Positions 8,208 to 17,236 are shown, numbered from the stretch's first letter. The stretch is 37,453 nucleotides of DNA from an uncultured Lachnospiraceae bacterium (GCA_910588565.1 CAJUPF010000026.1:1-37453); one strand, 5' to 3'. Notes: generated from the letters alone by a model not told the origin. Numbers and translations: made by a program.

Positions 8208-8651
8208 TCAGCGGATGGTGCGCTTCTTTTTTTTCTGCCGCTCTTCACAATATTTGCAGCGGTAGATTTCTTTTTCCTGATTGGTCAGGATGAAAACCTG
8301 ATCCAGCTCCTGCTCAATAGAAGTAATGCATCTGGGATTTTTGCATTTGATAACATTGACTACCTGGCTGGGCAGATGAAGCTTTTTCTTTTCGACGATA
8401 TTGTCGTCTTTAATAATGTTTACGGTAATGTTGTGATCGATAAAACCTAAAATATCCAGATCCAGCATATCAATCGGGCACTCGACTTTGATAATGTCTT
8501 TTTTGCCCATTTTGCTGCTTTTGGCGTTTTTAATAATGGCTACCTGGCAGTCGAGCCGATCCAGTTTCAGATCCCGGTAAATCGACATGCTCATGCCTGC
8601 CTGTATATGATCAAGGACAAATCCTTCCTGAATACCACTGATATTTAACAT
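8208..8651 (-). CDS. pyrI: Aspartate carbamoyltransferase regulatory chain
   Basis: A 147-residue regulatory subunit that binds nucleotide effectors and joins PyrB catalytic trimers in the aspartate transcarbamoylase holoenzyme of pyrimidine synthesis. The N-terminal allosteric domain (about 1-95) has the typical GFVLDHIQAG start. The C-terminal zinc domain has the four expected cysteines as CKNPRC and CKYC. The C-terminus is a short run of Lys and Arg. Its start overlaps the pyrB stop by 7 bases and is preceded by GGAGGGAGG, so the two chains should be made together. Presence of PyrI suggests feedback control at the enzyme level. Confidence 0.95.
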   Translation of the reverse strand: MLNISGIQEGFVLDHIQAGMSMSIYRDLKLDRLDCQVAIIKNAKSSKMGKKDIIKVECPIDMLDLDILGFIDHNITVNIIKDDNIVEKKKLHLPSQVVNVIKCKNPRCITSIEQELDQVFILTNQEKEIYRCKYCEERQKKKKRTIR

Positions 8652-9658
8652 ATGCTGCCTCCCTCCGTTGTGTTTGCTGAGGTTGGGGATACCTGTATGC
8701 TATTCGGCATTAATAAGGTAACCCCCTCCGGGGATACCTGTATGCTATTCGGCATTAATAAGGTAAGTATCAGCGCCATACGGACGTATACGCCGTATTT
8801 GGCCTGTTTAAAATAAACGGCTCTGGGATCGTCATCCACTTCAACAGAGATTTCATTGACTCTGGGGAGCGGATGCAAAATCAGCATATCTTCTTTTGCA
8901 GCTGCCAGCTTGTCTTTTGTCAGGATATAGAAATCCTTCATACGGACATAGTCCTCCTCATTAAAAAAGCGCTCCCTCTGCACGCGTGTCATATATAAAA
9001 TGTCCAGCTGCAAAATGGCGTCTTCTAAGCGTTCGAGTTCTTCAAATGGGATATTGTTCTTCTTTAGCACATCCTCTCTGATATAGCCGGGAATCCGCAG
9101 TTCTTCCGGGGAGATCAGGATAAATTTCACACCGGGATAGCGGATCAGGGCATGGATTAAGGAGTGGACAGTGCGTCCGAATTTTAAATCTCCGCACAGA
9201 CCGATCGTCAGATTGCCGAGCCGTCCTTTTAAAGACCGGATGGTAAGCAGATCGGTTAAGGTCTGGGTCGGATGCTGGTGGCCGCCGTCTCCGGCATTGA
9301 TCACGGGAATGGAAGATTTTGAAGAAGCAACAAGAGCCGCACCTTCTTTGGGGTGACGTATGGCACAGATATCTGCGTAGCAGGAAATAACGCGGATGGT
9401 GTCAGAAACACTCTCGCCTTTGGCAGCGGAACTGCTGTCAGCGCTGGCAAAACCTAAAACGGAGCCGCCGAGATTTAGCATGGCAGCTTCAAAGCTGAGT
9501 CTGGTTCTTGTGCTTGGTTCGTAAAAACAAGTGGCAAGCTTTTTTCCTTCACAGGCATGTGCGTATTTGGAAGGGTTTCGTTCAATATCGTTAGCCAGGG
9601 TGAGAAGATCGTCTAATTCTTCTGCAGAGAGATCTAACGGGCTCATTAAATGACGCAT
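8645..9658 (-). CDS. pyrB: Aspartate carbamoyltransferase catalytic chain with repeat-derived C-terminal tail
   Basis: The enzyme condenses carbamoyl phosphate and aspartate to N-carbamoylaspartate, the committed step of pyrimidine synthesis. The carbamoyl-phosphate site STRTR is at residues 49-53, with HPTQ near 128-131 and HPLPR near 263-267. The ATG at 9658 follows AAGGAGG; an upstream extension to 9715 has no ribosome binding site. The encoded protein is 337 residues, about 30 longer than usual: the fold should finish near VYVRMALILTLL, but translation continues through two copies of LLMPNSIQVSP and then SANTTEGGSIC. The tail comes from the tandem DNA repeat at 8685-8766. pyrI and glmS follow in the same direction. 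Confidence 0.95.
   Translation of the reverse strand: MRHLMSPLDLSAEELDDLLTLANDIERNPSKYAHACEGKKLATCFYEPSTRTRLSFEAAMLNLGGSVLGFASADSSSAAKGESVSDTIRVISCYADICAIRHPKEGAALVASSKSSIPVINAGDGGHQHPTQTLTDLLTIRSLKGRLGNLTIGLCGDLKFGRTVHSLIHALIRYPGVKFILISPEELRIPGYIREDVLKKNNIPFEELERLEDAILQLDILYMTRVQRERFFNEEDYVRMKDFYILTKDKLAAAKEDMLILHPLPRVNEISVEVDDDPRAVYFKQAKYGVYVRMALILTLLMPNSIQVSPEGVTLLMPNSIQVSPTSANTTEGGSIC
8685..8766. repeat. Tandem 45-bp repeat forming hairpins at the pyrB 3' end
   Basis: Unit 1 (8685-8729) and unit 2 (8730-8766) share 37 identical bases, each beginning GGGGATACCTGTATGC. Within unit 1, GGGGATACCT pairs with AGGTAACCCC (one mismatch) around an inner ATGC/GCAT stem, so each copy can form a nested hairpin. 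The 45-base period keeps the pyrB frame. The core is shared with a second repeat pair at 22730-22827. Confidence 0.9.
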
Positions 9659-9686
9659 GGATGTCCTCCTTACACAAATTTTCACT

Positions 9687-9715
9687 ATTGTATAATGTAT
9701 GAGGAAAAAATACAA
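9687..9715 (-). promoter_or_regulatory. Predicted sigma-A promoter for pyrB-pyrI-glmS
   Basis: Reading the minus strand, TTGTAT (9710-9715) and TACAAT (9687-9692) are exactly 17 bases apart, about 30 bases before the pyrB start. There is no room for a PyrR-type attenuator between promoter and gene. Confidence 0.6.
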
Positions 9716-9852
9716 GAGGGAAATTTAAATCTGAAAAAACTATAAAAAAACAGTTAAAAAATCGCAAATCCAAACATATGAAAAAGAAATTATGATAAAA
9801 TACTAACGCTTCTTTAGTGGATGAAAGCGACTGAATGGAGGAGAAAAAAATC

Positions 9853-12800
9853 ATGATTAGATACAGTGTAAAAAAACCATTCACTGTTTTGGTTGCTGTA
9901 ATCATTGTGTTGGTAATCGGATTTGTCAGCCTGAGCGGGATGAAGACGGATTTGCTTCCGGAAATGAGTATGCCGTATATGATTGTTGTTACAACGTATC
10001 CGGGCGCCAGTCCGGAAAAAGTGGAGGAGAATGTTACAAAACCGATGGAGAGCGCATTGGGCGTGATCAATGGTGTGGAAAACGTTACCAGCAGCAGCGC
10101 GGAGAATTACAGTATGGTTATGCTGGAATTTGCGGAAGATACCAGTATGGATTCCGCTATGGTCAAGGTTTCTTCGGCGACCAATCAGATAGAATCCCTG
10201 CTGCCGGATACCTGCGGGACGCCAAATATTATGGAGATCAGCATGGATATGATGGCGACCATGTACGCCAGCGTCAGCTATGAAGACAAAGATATTTACG
10301 AATTGTCTGATTTTACTCAGGATGTGGTAATACCGTATTTTGAGCGGCAGTCCGGCGTGGCCAGTGTGTCGGAGATCGGAATTGTGGAACAGCTGATTGA
10401 AGTACGTCTGAATCAGGAAAAAGTAGATAAAATCAACGATGAGCTCCTGATTTTGACCGATGATAAGCTGGAAGACGCCAGAGCCGAGCTGGCCGATGCA
10501 GAGAGTTCTCTGGCCAGTGCAAAATCAGAGATCAACAAACAGGAACAGGAGCTTACCAGCCAGCAGGATACAACGACAGCTGAGCTTGCAGACGCTACGC
10601 TGCAGTTAAATGAGGCTGTTGCGATGAGAGCTTCCTATGAATCCCAGGTCAGCAGCTTAAAAGCCAGCCAGTCAGCGCTAGAGGCGGAGAAGAAGGCTTA
10701 TAAGGAGAATAAAATTCAGGATACTTATGACAGTTTAAATGATATGTTTGCCCAGATGCAGGCGGCGGTATCTGCCATGCAGGCGCAGATGGGGGAATAC
10801 AGCCCTCTGGATGCGGCGCAGATGCCTGCGGACGTTAAGGATGCGATAGACAATCCCAAGAAACTGAAATATTTTAAAAAGGCCGTGGAAACACTTGCCG
10901 CAATGCCGGATTCCCAGATGGATAAAAGTATGGTGGAACAGGCGTCGGAGCTGGATAAAAAGACATTAAAACAACTATATGAAATCGTAAATGTCCGTAT
11001 CCCGCAGATTGACACGGAGCTTGCCAATCTTGAAGTGGAGATCAAGGTGGCGGAAGAAGTGTTAAAGCAGGTAGATACCCAGATGGCAACGATTGATGAC
11101 GCTTACAAACAGGCGGAAGAAGGCAAAATTACAGCCGCAGCCGGATTTGGTTCGGGTAATGCGCAGATTGCGGCAGCCAAAACGGCCATGGAGGAAGCGC
11201 AGGAAGAACTGGAAAACGCAAATAAAACGTTTCAGGACTCTGTAGAAGAGGCCAGGAAGAATGCCAATATCGATCAGATGCTGACGCTGGACGCGCTTTC
11301 CGGTATGATTTACGCACAGAATTTTTCCATGCCTGCGGGATACATAGAGGATGAGAAGGGAGAACAATGGCTCTTAAAGGTAGGCGAGAATTATGAGTCT
11401 GCGGAGGAACTGGAACAAATGGTACTCTGCAATATCGATGATATCGGGGATATTCATCTGAATGATGTGGCGGACATCGTAACGCTTGACAATGCGGGAG
11501 ATTCTTATGCCAAAGTCAATGGAGAACCCGGTGTGATTCTCTCTGTTTTTAAAGGAAGCACCGCGGGTACCAGTGATGTGTCAAAGGCATGTAAGGAAGC
11601 TATTGAAGAACTGCAGGAAAAATATCCGGAACTGAATATTACGCCTCTGGTAGATCAGGGAGAATATATTTCCATGATTATACAGAGTATTGTTTCGAGT
11701 ATGGTAATCGGAGCCCTGCTTGCTATTTTTATCCTTGCGGTTTTCCTGATGGATATCAGGCCTACTCTGGTGGTTGCCTTCAGTATTCCATTTAGTGTTC
11801 TGATGGCGATTGTAATTATGTATTTTGCGGATCTTTCGATTAATATGATGTCCCTTTCCGGTTTATCGCTGGGTGTCGGTATGCTGGTAGACAATTCTAT
11901 CGTGGTGATCGAGAATATCTACCGTCTGCGCTACCGGGGACTGAGTGCGCCCAGAGCAGCGGTACAGGGCGGTAAGCAGGTGGCGGGGGCAATTATTGCT
12001 TCTACGCTGACGACGATCTGTGTATTCTTTCCAATGGTATTTACAACGGGAATGGTACGGGATCTGATGCTTCCATTTGCCCTTACGATTACATTTTCCC
12101 TGACGGCATCTCTGGCGGTGGCAATGACCGTAGTGCCTTCAATGGGATCGGCTCTGTTAAAAAAGGCAAAGCCAAAGGAGCATCGGATTTTTGATAAGGT
12201 GCAGAATGTGTATGGTATGATTTTAAAATTCTGCCTGCGGTTTAAACTGATACCGCTTGGAATTTCCATTGCCCTTTTGGTATTTTCCATTATTACGGTT
12301 ATGAATATGGGAATCGTAATCATACCGGATATGGGAAGCGAACAGATTTCAGTTACAGTGACAATTCCAGAAGAAGACGATAAAGAGACGGCATACCAGA
12401 AAGCGGATCATGTGATGAATACGGTATTGGACATAGAAGGAGTAGAGTATGTCGGGGCCATGGATGCAAGTGTTGCTTCCGGCCTTTTAGGAGGCATGGG
12501 CGGCGGCTCAGAGGATAATTATGGAAGCTTTTCTTACTATGTTCTGCCAAAGGAAGAATTTGCCGCTAAGAGCCAGGTGGAGGCCATCTGTAAAGAGATT
12601 GAAGAGAATACGGCGGAAATCGGCTGTGAAGTAGCAGTATCCAATTCGATGATGGGAGAAATGGATGCGATGCTTGGCAGCGGCCTGCAGATTGATATCA
12701 GCGGTTCAGAGCTGGATACATTAAAGACAATCAGTGAAGAGCTGATGGGGATGTTAGAGCAGGTGGAAGGATTTGAGAATATTTCAAATGGACAGGAAGA

Positions 12801-13845
12801 AGCTGATGAAGAAATCCATCTGAATATCGATAAAGATGAATCCATGCGGTTAGGGCTGACCGGAGCGCAGATTTACGGGGATATTACCGATCGCCTGACT
12901 ACGGATAAGACAGCCGTGACAATGACGGTGGATGAAGCGGATATGGATGTTGTCATTGTGGATGAGACGAATCTGCTGACAAAAGAGAATCTGATGGATA
13001 TGGAATTTGAAACCCAGACGCAGGATGATGACGGCAAGACGGTGACGGAATATCATAAGCTCAGCGAATTTGCCACCTTAGATTATGGTACAAGTGTGGC
13101 GGATATCAGCCGGGCGAACGGAGAACGGCAGATGAGTGTGACCGCGGATACGAAAGCAGGGTATAACACGACGCTGTTGTCGAGGGAAGTGGAAGATTTG
13201 CTAAAAGATTACAGGCTGCCGGAAGGGTATCATATTGAATTTGGCGGCGAGGCTTCCAATACGGCGGATATGATTGAACAGATGATGAAGTTGATGCTGC
13301 TGGGATTTTTATTGATTTATCTGGTTATGGTAGCGCAGTTCCAAAGCCTGCTTTCTCCGTTTATTGTGATTTTTACAGTACCTCTTGCTTTTACGGGCGG
13401 ACTGCTGGCCATGCTGTTTACCGGAGAACAGATGTCGCTGATTACGCTGATGGGATTTCTGGTGCTGATGGGAACTGTTGTAAATAACGGTATTGTGTTT
13501 GTGGATTATACAAATCAGCTCCGTGTCGGCGGAATGACCCGGCATGATGCGTTGGTTGCCGCAGGAAAAACGCGTATGCGGCCGATTCTGATGACAGCAT
13601 TTACAACGATTCTTGCAATGCTCGCTATGGTATTCAGCCAGGATACAGCGAGCGAACTAGGACGTGGAATGGCGCTTGTAGTTGCGGGCGGGCTGTTCTA
13701 TGCAACCTTTATGACATTGTTTATTATTCCGGTGATGTACGATATTTTGTATCGTAAGGAGGTACTTGTTGTGGATGTGGGAGATGACTCCATTGATGAT
13801 GCGCCGGATGATGCGGCAGAGTTTATAGAGAATTTGAATTTATAA
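9853..13845 (+). CDS. RND superfamily exporter (HAE/AcrB-like) with large coiled-coil insertion
   Basis: A 1330-residue inner-membrane transporter of the resistance-nodulation-division superfamily, expected to use ion-motive force to export lipids, drugs or other amphiphiles. TM1 is at about 11-28. The TM4 motif GMLVDNSIVVIEN retains one of the two AcrB proton-relay aspartates, the second being Asn. The C-terminal half repeats the fold, and its TM10 equivalent reads GTVVNNGIVFVDY, with no AcrB-type Lys. Residues about 203-475 are a helical insertion with long heptad-like stretches (203-285 and 385-470), between VDKIN and LTLDALSGMIYAQN, inside the porter domain. No adaptor or outer-membrane gene is nearby. 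The ATG at 9853 follows GGAGGAG; an upstream ATG at 9835 overlaps that site and is rejected. Confidence 0.93.
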   Translation: MIRYSVKKPFTVLVAVIIVLVIGFVSLSGMKTDLLPEMSMPYMIVVTTYPGASPEKVEENVTKPMESALGVINGVENVTSSSAENYSMVMLEFAEDTSMDSAMVKVSSATNQIESLLPDTCGTPNIMEISMDMMATMYASVSYEDKDIYELSDFTQDVVIPYFERQSGVASVSEIGIVEQLIEVRLNQEKVDKINDELLILTDDKLEDARAELADAESSLASAKSEINKQEQELTSQQDTTTAELADATLQLNEAVAMRASYESQVSSLKASQSALEAEKKAYKENKIQDTYDSLNDMFAQMQAAVSAMQAQMGEYSPLDAAQMPADVKDAIDNPKKLKYFKKAVETLAAMPDSQMDKSMVEQASELDKKTLKQLYEIVNVRIPQIDTELANLEVEIKVAEEVLKQVDTQMATIDDAYKQAEEGKITAAAGFGSGNAQIAAAKTAMEEAQEELENANKTFQDSVEEARKNANIDQMLTLDALSGMIYAQNFSMPAGYIEDEKGEQWLLKVGENYESAEELEQMVLCNIDDIGDIHLNDVADIVTLDNAGDSYAKVNGEPGVILSVFKGSTAGTSDVSKACKEAIEELQEKYPELNITPLVDQGEYISMIIQSIVSSMVIGALLAIFILAVFLMDIRPTLVVAFSIPFSVLMAIVIMYFADLSINMMSLSGLSLGVGMLVDNSIVVIENIYRLRYRGLSAPRAAVQGGKQVAGAIIASTLTTICVFFPMVFTTGMVRDLMLPFALTITFSLTASLAVAMTVVPSMGSALLKKAKPKEHRIFDKVQNVYGMILKFCLRFKLIPLGISIALLVFSIITVMNMGIVIIPDMGSEQISVTVTIPEEDDKETAYQKADHVMNTVLDIEGVEYVGAMDASVASGLLGGMGGGSEDNYGSFSYYVLPKEEFAAKSQVEAICKEIEENTAEIGCEVAVSNSMMGEMDAMLGSGLQIDISGSELDTLKTISEELMGMLEQVEGFENISNGQEEADEEIHLNIDKDESMRLGLTGAQIYGDITDRLTTDKTAVTMTVDEADMDVVIVDETNLLTKENLMDMEFETQTQDDDGKTVTEYHKLSEFATLDYGTSVADISRANGERQMSVTADTKAGYNTTLLSREVEDLLKDYRLPEGYHIEFGGEASNTADMIEQMMKLMLLGFLLIYLVMVAQFQSLLSPFIVIFTVPLAFTGGLLAMLFTGEQMSLITLMGFLVLMGTVVNNGIVFVDYTNQLRVGGMTRHDALVAAGKTRMRPILMTAFTTILAMLAMVFSQDTASELGRGMALVVAGGLFYATFMTLFIIPVMYDILYRKEVLVVDVGDDSIDDAPDDAAEFIENLNL

Positions 13846-13901
13846 TCGGATATGGATTGTATATTGCCGTATGGCGGCGGAGTATGTACATCCAGCCGAA
13901 A

Positions 13902-13947
13902 GGAATCCGGCTCTTTGACGCAGGCAATTTCCTATAAGCCGGATTCC
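13902..13947. terminator. Hairpin between the convergent RND and DUF3892 genes
   Basis: GGAATCCGGCT (13902-13912) is exactly complementary to AGCCGGATTCC (13937-13947) around a 24-base loop. Neither side has a clear T-run, so it may be a weak terminator or an RNA-stabilising hairpin. The rest of 13846-14053 shows nothing else I can support. Confidence 0.45.
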
Positions 13948-14053
13948 GGGCTGTTTCATATGCCAGCCGCTGTTTGTTAACTGCGGTTTACAGTTTGGGC
14001 GTGTCTGTTTGGAGAAGATTTAGATGATTTTGTGCTGGTTTTATGCGTTACAT

Positions 14054-14359
14054 TTATTTTACTGATGCCCGCACAGTAGGAAGACGGCTTAAGTTGTTGT
14101 CTTCTGTTCCGTCAGGAATGGATTTCAGATATTCTGTGCCTCTTCGGTGGGCAATGCCGACGCCCGCGATTTCTCCTGCCCTTGCAAGGGCGACGCCTTC
14201 TTCTTTGTCGACAATCCGCATGTCAGAGAGCTGGTAGCCTGTGATTTTTCCCCGCTGTTTGACAACGCCTGTGATTTCTTTGGCATTGGCGGAAGGTTCC
14301 GGGATATCATCCAGGGTATTTATTGCGAAGGAAATTCCTGTTGTTTCTTTGTTTTCCAT
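14054..14359 (-). CDS. DUF3892 domain-containing protein
   Basis: A 101-residue protein whose central part (about 26-82) matches the DUF3892 pattern: EITGVVKQRGKITGYQLS, then EGVALARAGEIAGVGIA, ending GTEYLKSIPDG. These small beta-rich proteins occur widely in Firmicutes; no function is established. The ATG follows AAAGGAG with good spacing. The gene stands alone, convergent with the RND gene and divergent from the SseB-like gene. Confidence 0.8.
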   Translation of the reverse strand: MENKETTGISFAINTLDDIPEPSANAKEITGVVKQRGKITGYQLSDMRIVDKEEGVALARAGEIAGVGIAHRRGTEYLKSIPDGTEDNNLSRLPTVRASVK

Positions 14360-14508
14360 AAAAGTTTCTCCTTTCGTGTATAGAGTTACTGTTTGTCTTT
14401 GGGTGGGTTTATCTGGATATTTATTTAAACTGCCGCTCCAGGGCGGACAGCAGAGACAGTAACAGTGTATGGAGTGAGAGGAAAATTATGCGTTGGATAA
14501 AGAAAAGA

Positions 14509-14537
14509 GTGACGGAAAGCGGAATACATGTTATAAT
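14509..14537 (+). promoter_or_regulatory. Predicted extended -10 promoter for the SseB-family gene
   Basis: GTGACG (14509-14514) and a perfect TATAAT (14532-14537) are 17 bases apart, with TG one base before the -10, an extended -10 element. It lies 58 bases before the start at 14595. The rest of 14360-14508 shows no gene. Confidence 0.6.
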
Positions 14538-14594
14538 TATGTTTGCAAAATGAAATTCCTCAGGGAAAAAACAGATAGGATAATGGAGTAGAAG

Positions 14595-15557
14595 ATGAGT
14601 AATGAGACAAAGAAAACAGAGCAGTTAATACAGATTTACAAAGAAGATCCGGTTTTGGAAAATTTTAAGGCGTTGGTGCATCAGATGCGAAAAACGGTTT
14701 TTTTGGTACCGGCGATGCTGCCGGATACGCCGGAAGCGGAGGAACTAAGAAAGATTGCACAGGAGAATCCGGGGCAGCAGGCACAGCTTCCAAAAGGGAT
14801 TGCGCCTTTGCCGGCGATTTTAAAATCCCAGAAGGATGAGACTTTTTTTCCGATTTATACAAGTCCGGCACAGTTTCCAAAAGACACGAAATTTGAGCTG
14901 GTTATGAATATGTCGTTTAAAGCATGTTATGCATTCGCATTAGACGCCAAGCTGGATGCGAAAGGGATGGCGCTGAATCCTTTTTCGGACAATCTGTTAT
15001 TTAAAAAAGAAATGTTAGAGGCAATCCAGAAAGAGGACAAGGCAAACGAAGCGAAGAAAAAAGGGGTTAAAGAACTGAAAGTAACTCCCAAACAGTTTAA
15101 GGTTATGATGCGCCAGAAGGCAGAGTTTCATGATTTCCCGTTCCGGGTGTTTAAAGAAGGCGGGGAATTTATTCAGAAGTTAAGCGATGAGAAAGAAGCC
15201 GTTGTGCATGAAATTTACCGGAACGCATACCAGAAGCCGGAATTATATCCCTATGAGGAAAGCGACTTTTCGGTTATGCCGTTAAATATCAGTGAAGAGC
15301 TGCTGTTAGTGCGGGTGGATCTGCCGAAGGTCAAAGCTCCTGCGATGTTGTGTTACCGGATTTATGTGACCTGGAATCCGAAAAATAATGCGATTCATTA
15401 TTTTACCATTGAAAAGGGAAAAGAAAAGGGAGAGCGCAATCTTGGCGGTGTGAGTTCAAACGGGCAGCATATTGCATATGGGGAAGCTCCGGTGGAAGGG
15501 GCTGAGATTCAGAGGATTCTGGATTTGGTTGAACAGGAAAAAGAGCAGACAAGCTGA
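14595..15557 (+). CDS. SseB family protein
   Basis: A 320-residue soluble protein. The first half resembles the SseB N-terminal domain: a helical start, a conserved hydrophobic TVFLVPAML, then DETFFPIYTSPAQFPKD and a stretch around ALNPFSDNLLFKK. A Lys/Glu-rich linker (about 140-170) leads into a C-terminal alpha/beta part ending YFTIEKG and a helical tail. In Enterobacteria SseB relates to serine sensitivity, but in Firmicutes the role is unknown. It has its own promoter and stands alone. Confidence 0.78.
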   Translation: MSNETKKTEQLIQIYKEDPVLENFKALVHQMRKTVFLVPAMLPDTPEAEELRKIAQENPGQQAQLPKGIAPLPAILKSQKDETFFPIYTSPAQFPKDTKFELVMNMSFKACYAFALDAKLDAKGMALNPFSDNLLFKKEMLEAIQKEDKANEAKKKGVKELKVTPKQFKVMMRQKAEFHDFPFRVFKEGGEFIQKLSDEKEAVVHEIYRNAYQKPELYPYEESDFSVMPLNISEELLLVRVDLPKVKAPAMLCYRIYVTWNPKNNAIHYFTIEKGKEKGERNLGGVSSNGQHIAYGEAPVEGAEIQRILDLVEQEKEQTS

Positions 15558-15582
15558 TACCGGCAAAAGGTGAGAAAAAATG

Positions 15583-15618
15583 GGCTGCCAGGAATGAATG
15601 ATTTCATTTCTGGCAGCC
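15583..15618. terminator. Terminator between the SseB-like gene and the CoA-transferase gene
   Basis: A 16-bp stem (15583-15598 with 15603-15618, one G-T pair) has a 4-base loop. On the minus strand it is followed by a run of six T, so it chiefly terminates the CoA-transferase transcript; it probably also stops transcription from the SseB-like gene. Confidence 0.85.
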
Positions 15619-15696
15619 TCTGTATATGCTTTTGTTTCAGATAATTTCCCGTTTCTGCAATGCCGCGTTATAGTATGGTTTGGCATTTACGGCAGC

Positions 15697-17037
15697 TTAT
15701 CTATTGCTTCTGCGCCAGATCTTTAATTTCTCTGCCTCTGCAATCAGTTCATCCCGAAAATCAGGATGCGCAATGGAGATTAAGGCTTCTGCCCGCTGCC
15801 ATGCAGAAAGGCCTTTTAAGTTGACTTTTCCATATTCGGTGACAACATAATGTGTATTGGCACGGGTATCCGTTACGATAGAGCCAGGATTTAAAGTGGG
15901 CAGGATACGGGATTTCATCTGTCCGTCTTTGGTCTTATAGGCGGAAGAGCAGCAGATAAAGCTTTTGCCGCCTTTGGAAAGATACGCGCCAAGTACAAAG
16001 TCGAGCTGTCCGCCTGCGCCGCTGATATGTTTGGTTCCGGCTGATTCTGCATTGACCTGTCCGAATAAATCCAGATCTACGGCATTGTTGATGGAAATAA
16101 AATTGTCCAAAGCAGAAATAGAGCGGATATCATTGGTATAATTGACAGGAGCGCTTAACAGCTCCGGATTGTTGTCAATGTAGTCATACATCTTTTTCGT
16201 TCCGCAGCCAAAAGCGAAGGCCTGGCGGTAACGGTCAATGTTTTTCTTAGAGCCGTTGATCTTTCCTGCTTTTGCAATATCTACGAAAGCATCTACATAC
16301 ATTTCTGTATGAACGCCTAAATCCTTTAAATCAGATTCTGCAATCATGGAGCCTACGGTATTGGGCATTCCGCCAATGCCAAGCTGTAAGCAGGCGCCGT
16401 TGGGGATTTCTTCTACGATTAATTTGGCAACGGCAATATCCACATCTGTTGGCGCGCCGCCTGCGCCCATTTCAGCGATTGCTGGATGTTCGCCTTCCAC
16501 AATATAATCTACTTCGGAAATATGGATTCCATTTTCTGTTCCGCCAAGACAACGGGGCATATTTTCATTGACCTCTACAATTACGATCTTAGCAGTTTCG
16601 CAGGCTGCTGACAGATGAGAGGCGTTTGGTCCGAAATTAAAGTAACCATGTTTGTCCATAGGTGAAACCTGAAGCATGGCAACATCGTCCGGGCATGATA
16701 AGTCACGGTAGTAGCGCGGCAGTTCGGAGTAGCGGATAGGCGCATAGTAAGCGCAGCCGCGGTTGATTAATTTGCGTTCCACACCGGACATATGCCAGGA
16801 ATTCCAGGTAAAATGTTCTCCGGCGTCTTCCCGTTCAAACACAGCTGGCGTCTTTAAAAGGATACCGCCGCGTAAATTGATATCCGTTAATTCGTCGGTT
16901 CGTTTTGCGAGAGCCTTATCCAAAGCATCTACTGTGCCGTTGCACCAGCCATAATCCACCCAGTCGCCGGATTTGATCACTTTGACAGCTTCATCCGCTG
17001 AGACAAGTTTTTGTGCGTATTCTTTTGCGTAATCCAT
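15697..17037 (-). CDS. Butyryl-CoA:acetate CoA-transferase-type enzyme
   Basis: A 446-residue family I CoA-transferase of the acetyl-CoA hydrolase/transferase group. It moves CoA between an acyl-CoA and acetate through a glutamyl-CoA intermediate; the likely nucleophile is Glu245 in GVHTEMYVDAF. Length and many blocks (GDWVDYGWC near the start, HFTWNSWH, VSPMDKHGYFNFGP, GAGGQLDFVLGAYLSKGGKS, and the C-terminal IWRRSNR) match the butyryl-CoA:acetate enzymes of gut Lachnospiraceae. Close relatives may prefer propionyl-, 4-hydroxybutyryl- or other CoA esters, so the substrate is not certain. Butyrate-pathway genes (thl, bcd, etf) are absent here, as is common because this gene is often unlinked. 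Its 5' leader contains a small GCC-GAAA-GGC hairpin. Confidence 0.88.
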   Translation of the reverse strand: MDYAKEYAQKLVSADEAVKVIKSGDWVDYGWCNGTVDALDKALAKRTDELTDINLRGGILLKTPAVFEREDAGEHFTWNSWHMSGVERKLINRGCAYYAPIRYSELPRYYRDLSCPDDVAMLQVSPMDKHGYFNFGPNASHLSAACETAKIVIVEVNENMPRCLGGTENGIHISEVDYIVEGEHPAIAEMGAGGAPTDVDIAVAKLIVEEIPNGACLQLGIGGMPNTVGSMIAESDLKDLGVHTEMYVDAFVDIAKAGKINGSKKNIDRYRQAFAFGCGTKKMYDYIDNNPELLSAPVNYTNDIRSISALDNFISINNAVDLDLFGQVNAESAGTKHISGAGGQLDFVLGAYLSKGGKSFICCSSAYKTKDGQMKSRILPTLNPGSIVTDTRANTHYVVTEYGKVNLKGLSAWQRAEALISIAHPDFRDELIAEAEKLKIWRRSNR

Positions 17038-17194
17038 AGTTACCTCCTGTAAAACGTTGTTAATTTTTGGAGCAGTTCAGCCTTTCGGCTTCACTGTTGT
17101 ATAAATTTTTATTTAGTGTAACACTTTGGGAAGGAAAAAACAAGAAAGACGTGAGAAAATGAACCATTCCGGTTTTTATTACAATATATTTGTG

Positions 17195-17221
17195 AAGGGC
17201 ATATCCCTTTAAGACGTCTTA
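17195..17221 (+). promoter_or_regulatory. Palindromes upstream of the ECF sigma gene
   Basis: AAGGG/CCCTT (17195-17199 with 17205-17209) is immediately followed by a perfect 12-bp palindrome TAAGACGTCTTA at 17210-17221, ending 16 bases before the predicted start. The arrangement suits an operator or a leader hairpin affecting ribosome access. A possible -10, TACAAT, is at 17180-17185, without a convincing -35. Confidence 0.35.
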
Positions 17222-17236
17222 GAAGTGGAGTATCAA

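Noticed and set aside
10725..11367. Minus-strand ORFs inside the RND gene
   Set aside because: Shadow frames opposite the coiled-coil region; no ribosome binding site or recognisable protein.
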